From SOKG01 sp964502665 (GTDB lineage: Bacteria > Chloroflexota > Dehalococcoidia > SZUA-161), in the NCBI GenBank assembly GCA_964502665.1, contig CAZCXP010000059.1, positions 1 to 14,047 on the forward strand: a DNA stretch of 14,047 nt, in the 5' to 3' direction. A program made the translations under genes and the position numbers. Below, in pieces: positions 11,508 to 14,047 of the stretch (positions are counted from its first letter, which is position 1; the number at the start of each line of letters is the position of its first letter). The notes under the pieces are model-generated. The model had not been told where the DNA came from. It saw only the letters and a list, made by a program, of their open reading frames with translations, and ran no database searches.

Positions 11508-13426
11508 TTCTTCCCTTTCGTGGCCGGCACAAGCTCAGGAGGCGATAGCCTGATAACGGCATTGTACTGCGGCGGGCAGGCTTCACGGCAGGTATTGCAC
11601 TTGACGCACTTTTCCTGGTCGATGACCTTGATCCTCTTCTTGTTGGAGGAAATGGCCTCTACGGTGCAGGTGCCAACGCAGGCGTCACAGGAACGCTCAC
11701 ACTTCTCAGGCAGGATGTAATAGGCAATAAGGTCATGGCACATGAGCGCGGGGCAGCGTCTCTCCTTGATATGTGCCTCGTATTCATCTCGGAAATACCT
11801 CAGAGTGGTCAATACTGGGTTAGGTGCGGTCTTGCCCAGGCCGCAGAGCGAGCCCGCCTTTATATCTTCAGCCATCTCATAAAGGGTGTCAATATCTTCC
11901 ATACGCCCCCGACCCTTGGTGATGTCATCCAGGATCTGCAGCATCTGCTTTGTGCCCAGGCGGCACATGGTGCATTTGCCGCAGGACTCCCTCTGGGTGA
12001 ACTCCAGGAAATAGCGAGCCACCTCCACCATGCAGTCGTCCTCGTCCAGCACCACCATCCCCCCGGAGCCCATCATGGCTCCGGCCTCGCTCAGGGAATC
12101 GAATTCTATGGGCAGGTCCAGAGCTGACTCGGGTAAACAGCCACCCGATGGGCCGCCGATCTGTACCGCCTTGAACCGTTTGCCATTAGGGATGCCGCCG
12201 CCGACATCGAAGATGATCTGTCTCAACGTGGTTCCCATTGGCACCTCTGTTAAGCCGGTGTTGACTACCTTGCCCGCCAAGGCGAAGACAGCCGTGCCTT
12301 TGCTTTCCTCAGTGCCGATGTCTGAAAACCACGCAGCTCCGTTTCTCATTATGCGCGGTACATAGGCCAGGGTCTTTACATTGTCGATGAGGGTCGGCTT
12401 TCCATTAAGGCCGCTGACAGCCGGGAACGGCGGTCGATATCGGGGAAGGCCCTGCTCACCCTCAAGTGAGGCGATGAGGGCTGTTTCCTCGCCACAGACA
12501 AACGCTCCGGAGCCCTGGAAGAGCTTGACGTCAAAGTTGAAACTGCTTCCCAGTATGTTCTTGCCCAGCAGTCCCAGGCGACGTGCCTGTCGCAGCGCAA
12601 TCCCCACCCTGTGCACTGCCAAGGGATACTCTGCACGAACGTATATGTATCCATAGCGTGCGCCCACCGCATATGCGGCGATTACCATACCCTCTATAAC
12701 GGGGTGTGGATCGCTCTCCAGGATAGCCCTGTCCATGAAGGCTCCAGGGTCACCCTCATCGGCATTGCATATGACGTACTTGGGCCTGCCCCGGGAGCTG
12801 CGGCAGACCTCCCACTTCTGCCATGTGGGGAAGCCTGCTCCACCTCTGCCTCGCAATCCCGAGCGCTTAATCTCCTCCATAATCTCCTGCGGTTGCATCT
12901 GGAGCGCCTTGGCCAAGGATTCATAGCCGCCCTTGGCGATGTAGTGCTCAATGTCCTCGGGGTCGATATGGCCGCAGTTCTCCAGGGCGATGTGCTTCTC
13001 GTAAGCGAATCGGGGAAGGTCGTAGATGGATGGGAGGACATCGCTCTCTTCAAGGGCGCCCAGGCTGAATTCCAAGGATATATCCTCACCGATAACATAG
13101 TCTTTCACCAACCTCCTGGCTATCTCCGGTGTGACGTAACCATAAGCCATAGCAGGGTGACCGGGCTTGCTTATGATTACCAGTGGCTCCGCATAGCAGT
13201 GCCCCATACAACCCACCTCGACCACGCGCGCATCCAGGTGGTCTTTGGCCAGCTCATCTCTAGTTGCCTGGAGGACTTCTAGGGCACCAGCGGCCCTACC
13301 GCAGGTAGCCGTGCCGACCATGATGACCGGCTTTGTGCCATCGTAGAGCTCCTGAACATGGTCAAGAGCCTGGCTCCTGATGCGCTCAAAGGGCGAATCT
13401 GTCTGTGGCAAACCGGCTATCTTCAC
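11504..13426 (-). CDS. NuoF/HydB-like NADH-binding flavoprotein subunit
   Basis: The 640-aa subunit binds FMN and NAD(P)H. The N-terminal thioredoxin-like domain shows C42, C73 and C77. The FMN/NADH region contains LRGRGGAGFPTWQKW (191-205), CNADEGDPGAFMDR (220-233) and GSGAFVCGEETALIASLEG (306-324). After the SLBB domain comes the [4Fe-4S] site C482-x2-C485-x2-C488...C528. A C-terminal two-cluster ferredoxin domain follows (C576, C580, C583, C587 and C607, C610, C613, C617). This layout matches HydB/HndC of electron-bifurcating hydrogenases rather than plain NuoF. The first C-terminal cluster motif is unusual (CX3CX2CX3CT instead of CX2CX2CX3CP). Start is GTG at 13426 with GAGG 5 nt upstream, overlapping the NuoE-like stop by 4 bp. 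Confidence 0.94.
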   Translation of the reverse strand: MKIAGLPQTDSPFERIRSQALDHVQELYDGTKPVIMVGTATCGRAAGALEVLQATRDELAKDHLDARVVEVGCMGHCYAEPLVIISKPGHPAMAYGYVTPEIARRLVKDYVIGEDISLEFSLGALEESDVLPSIYDLPRFAYEKHIALENCGHIDPEDIEHYIAKGGYESLAKALQMQPQEIMEEIKRSGLRGRGGAGFPTWQKWEVCRSSRGRPKYVICNADEGDPGAFMDRAILESDPHPVIEGMVIAAYAVGARYGYIYVRAEYPLAVHRVGIALRQARRLGLLGKNILGSSFNFDVKLFQGSGAFVCGEETALIASLEGEQGLPRYRPPFPAVSGLNGKPTLIDNVKTLAYVPRIMRNGAAWFSDIGTEESKGTAVFALAGKVVNTGLTEVPMGTTLRQIIFDVGGGIPNGKRFKAVQIGGPSGGCLPESALDLPIEFDSLSEAGAMMGSGGMVVLDEDDCMVEVARYFLEFTQRESCGKCTMCRLGTKQMLQILDDITKGRGRMEDIDTLYEMAEDIKAGSLCGLGKTAPNPVLTTLRYFRDEYEAHIKERRCPALMCHDLIAYYILPEKCERSCDACVGTCTVEAISSNKKRIKVIDQEKCVKCNTCREACPPQYNAVIRLSPPELVPATKGKK

Positions 13427-13926
13427 TTTGCCTCTTCACCTTCCTTATCTTTCCCAAGTTGGTAAGAGAGCAGGATGCCGTCTACCCTGGTGGGGCTGGT
13501 TTTGCCCTCTGCCTGGTCGTCGACAACAGTCACCGGCGCCATGGCGCAGCAGCCTACGCAGGCTACGGTATCCAGGTCAAACTCGCGGTCTGGGGTGGTC
13601 TCTCCCCGGTCTATGGCCAGCCTTCTCTTCCAGGCGTCAAGGACGATGTAGCCGCCCTTCATGTGGCAGGCAGTTCCTAGACATACCCTGATTGAGTGCT
13701 TGCCCGGAGGATTGAGACGGAACTGGTTGTAGAAGGTGACCACGCTGTAGACGTCCATCTCCGGTATGTTTAGAGACTCAGCGACTTCAACCATCGCTTC
13801 AAGGGGAATATATCCTAGCTGGGCTTGAACCTGTTGCAGGATGGGCACCAGGTTTTCCCTTTGCTTGCTGAATCTCTTGAGAACCTTTGTAGTTTCCTGG
13901 CGGATCGCTTCTTGTTCTTTGGTCAT
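13423..13926 (-). CDS. NuoE/HydC-like [2Fe-2S] subunit
   Basis: The 167-aa product is the thioredoxin-like [2Fe-2S] partner of NuoF-type flavoproteins. The ligands are C82 and C87 (CLGTACHMKG) and C123 and C127 (CVGCCAMAP), with an additional C126. The N-terminal helical domain (QQVQAQLGYIPLEAMVEVAESLNIPEMDVYSVVTFYNQF) is typical of NuoE, HoxE and HndA. It is first in the minus-strand operon and overlaps the NuoF-like gene by 4 bp (GTGA). The ATG at 13926 has a TAG stop two codons upstream in frame, so it is the most upstream possible start, yet the nearest good purine-rich site (AGGAAGG) is about 14 nt away, so initiation may be weak or the leader structured. Confidence 0.93.
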   Translation of the reverse strand: MTKEQEAIRQETTKVLKRFSKQRENLVPILQQVQAQLGYIPLEAMVEVAESLNIPEMDVYSVVTFYNQFRLNPPGKHSIRVCLGTACHMKGGYIVLDAWKRRLAIDRGETTPDREFDLDTVACVGCCAMAPVTVVDDQAEGKTSPTRVDGILLSYQLGKDKEGEEAK

Positions 13927-14000
13927 ATTCTATAATTCCGGTTCCTTCCTCTTGCTCATCAGTATGAGCCCTTTTCGTCGTTGCCAGCGCGGTTTGTCAT

Positions 14001-14028
14001 GTCATTGCGAGCGCAGCGAAGCAATCTC
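14001..14028. repeat. GTCATTGCGAGC-type palindromic repeat
   Basis: The 28 bases begin GTCATTGCGAGCGCAGCG and end AAGCAATCTC, with ATTGC (14004-14008) pairing with GCAAT (14021-14025). This is a widely dispersed intergenic palindrome in several bacterial groups. The loop, read on the minus strand, contains TTCGCTGCGCT (14020-14010), the same 11 bases as the loop of the repeat at 4-42 and 103-141. It lies upstream of the NuoE-like gene near the window edge. Confidence 0.7.
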
Positions 14029-14047
14029 TCATCTCTTTGCCATCCAC

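Noticed and set aside
12611..13282. 223-aa plus-strand ORF opposite the NuoF-like gene
   Set aside because: It is antisense to conserved FMN/NADH-binding motifs, with no start signal or recognisable family.
1..14047. CRISPR array, tRNA, rRNA, phage or insertion-sequence genes
   Set aside because: No regularly spaced direct repeats with unique spacers, no recognisable RNA gene sequence and no transposase or integrase frame were seen; the repeats present are isolated palindromes.

Overview
The window looks like a piece of a bacterial chromosome of roughly 55% G+C. My best guess is an anaerobic member of the Chloroflexota (Dehalococcoidia-like). This rests on the gene set (AMP-forming acetyl-CoA synthetase, CooC and CooT nickel-maturation factors for carbon monoxide dehydrogenase, a HydB/HoxF-type NADH module) and on the abundant short intergenic palindromes. 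No rRNA or other phylogenetic marker was compared, so the placement is inference.

Left part (1-5141), housekeeping genes with strand switches: holA (clamp-loader delta) on the minus strand, its stop codon inside a palindromic repeat cluster; a 372-bp intergenic stretch with a probable holA promoter and C/G-rich hairpins; a divergent ychF on the plus strand; a minus-strand lipoprotein of unknown function; and ffh (signal recognition particle GTPase) on the plus strand. The lipoprotein gene and ffh are fired from back-to-back sigma70-type promoters whose -35 boxes lie 20 bp apart.

Middle part (5149-8291), plus strand: a B12-independent-looking radical SAM protein of unknown role, whose ribosome binding site overlaps the ffh stop codon, then an acetate-specific acetyl-CoA synthetase (acs) 32 bp further on.

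Right part (13926 down to 8345), a continuous minus-strand locus that is the most interesting region: NuoE-like, NuoF/HydB-like and HoxU/NuoG-N-terminal-like subunits (each overlapping the next by 4 bp), then two tandem thioredoxin-fold proteins (one normal, one with a remodelled active site), two tiny overlapping ORFs (38 and 26 aa) with ribosome binding sites, a CooT-type small nickel protein, a 67-bp palindromic element, a small protein of unknown family, and a CooC-type ATPase. The three NADH-module subunits have no hydrogenase, formate dehydrogenase or quinone-reducing catalytic subunit in the window. The association with CooT and CooC suggests a link between NAD(P)H/ferredoxin chemistry, thiol redox and nickel loading of CO dehydrogenase/acetyl-CoA synthase, whose structural genes would have to lie outside the window. 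Together with acs this fits an acetyl-CoA/acetate-centred anaerobic metabolism.

At least four different palindromic intergenic repeat families occur (1-141, 1346-1419, 9512-9578, 14001-14028), two of them sharing the same 11-base loop sequence.
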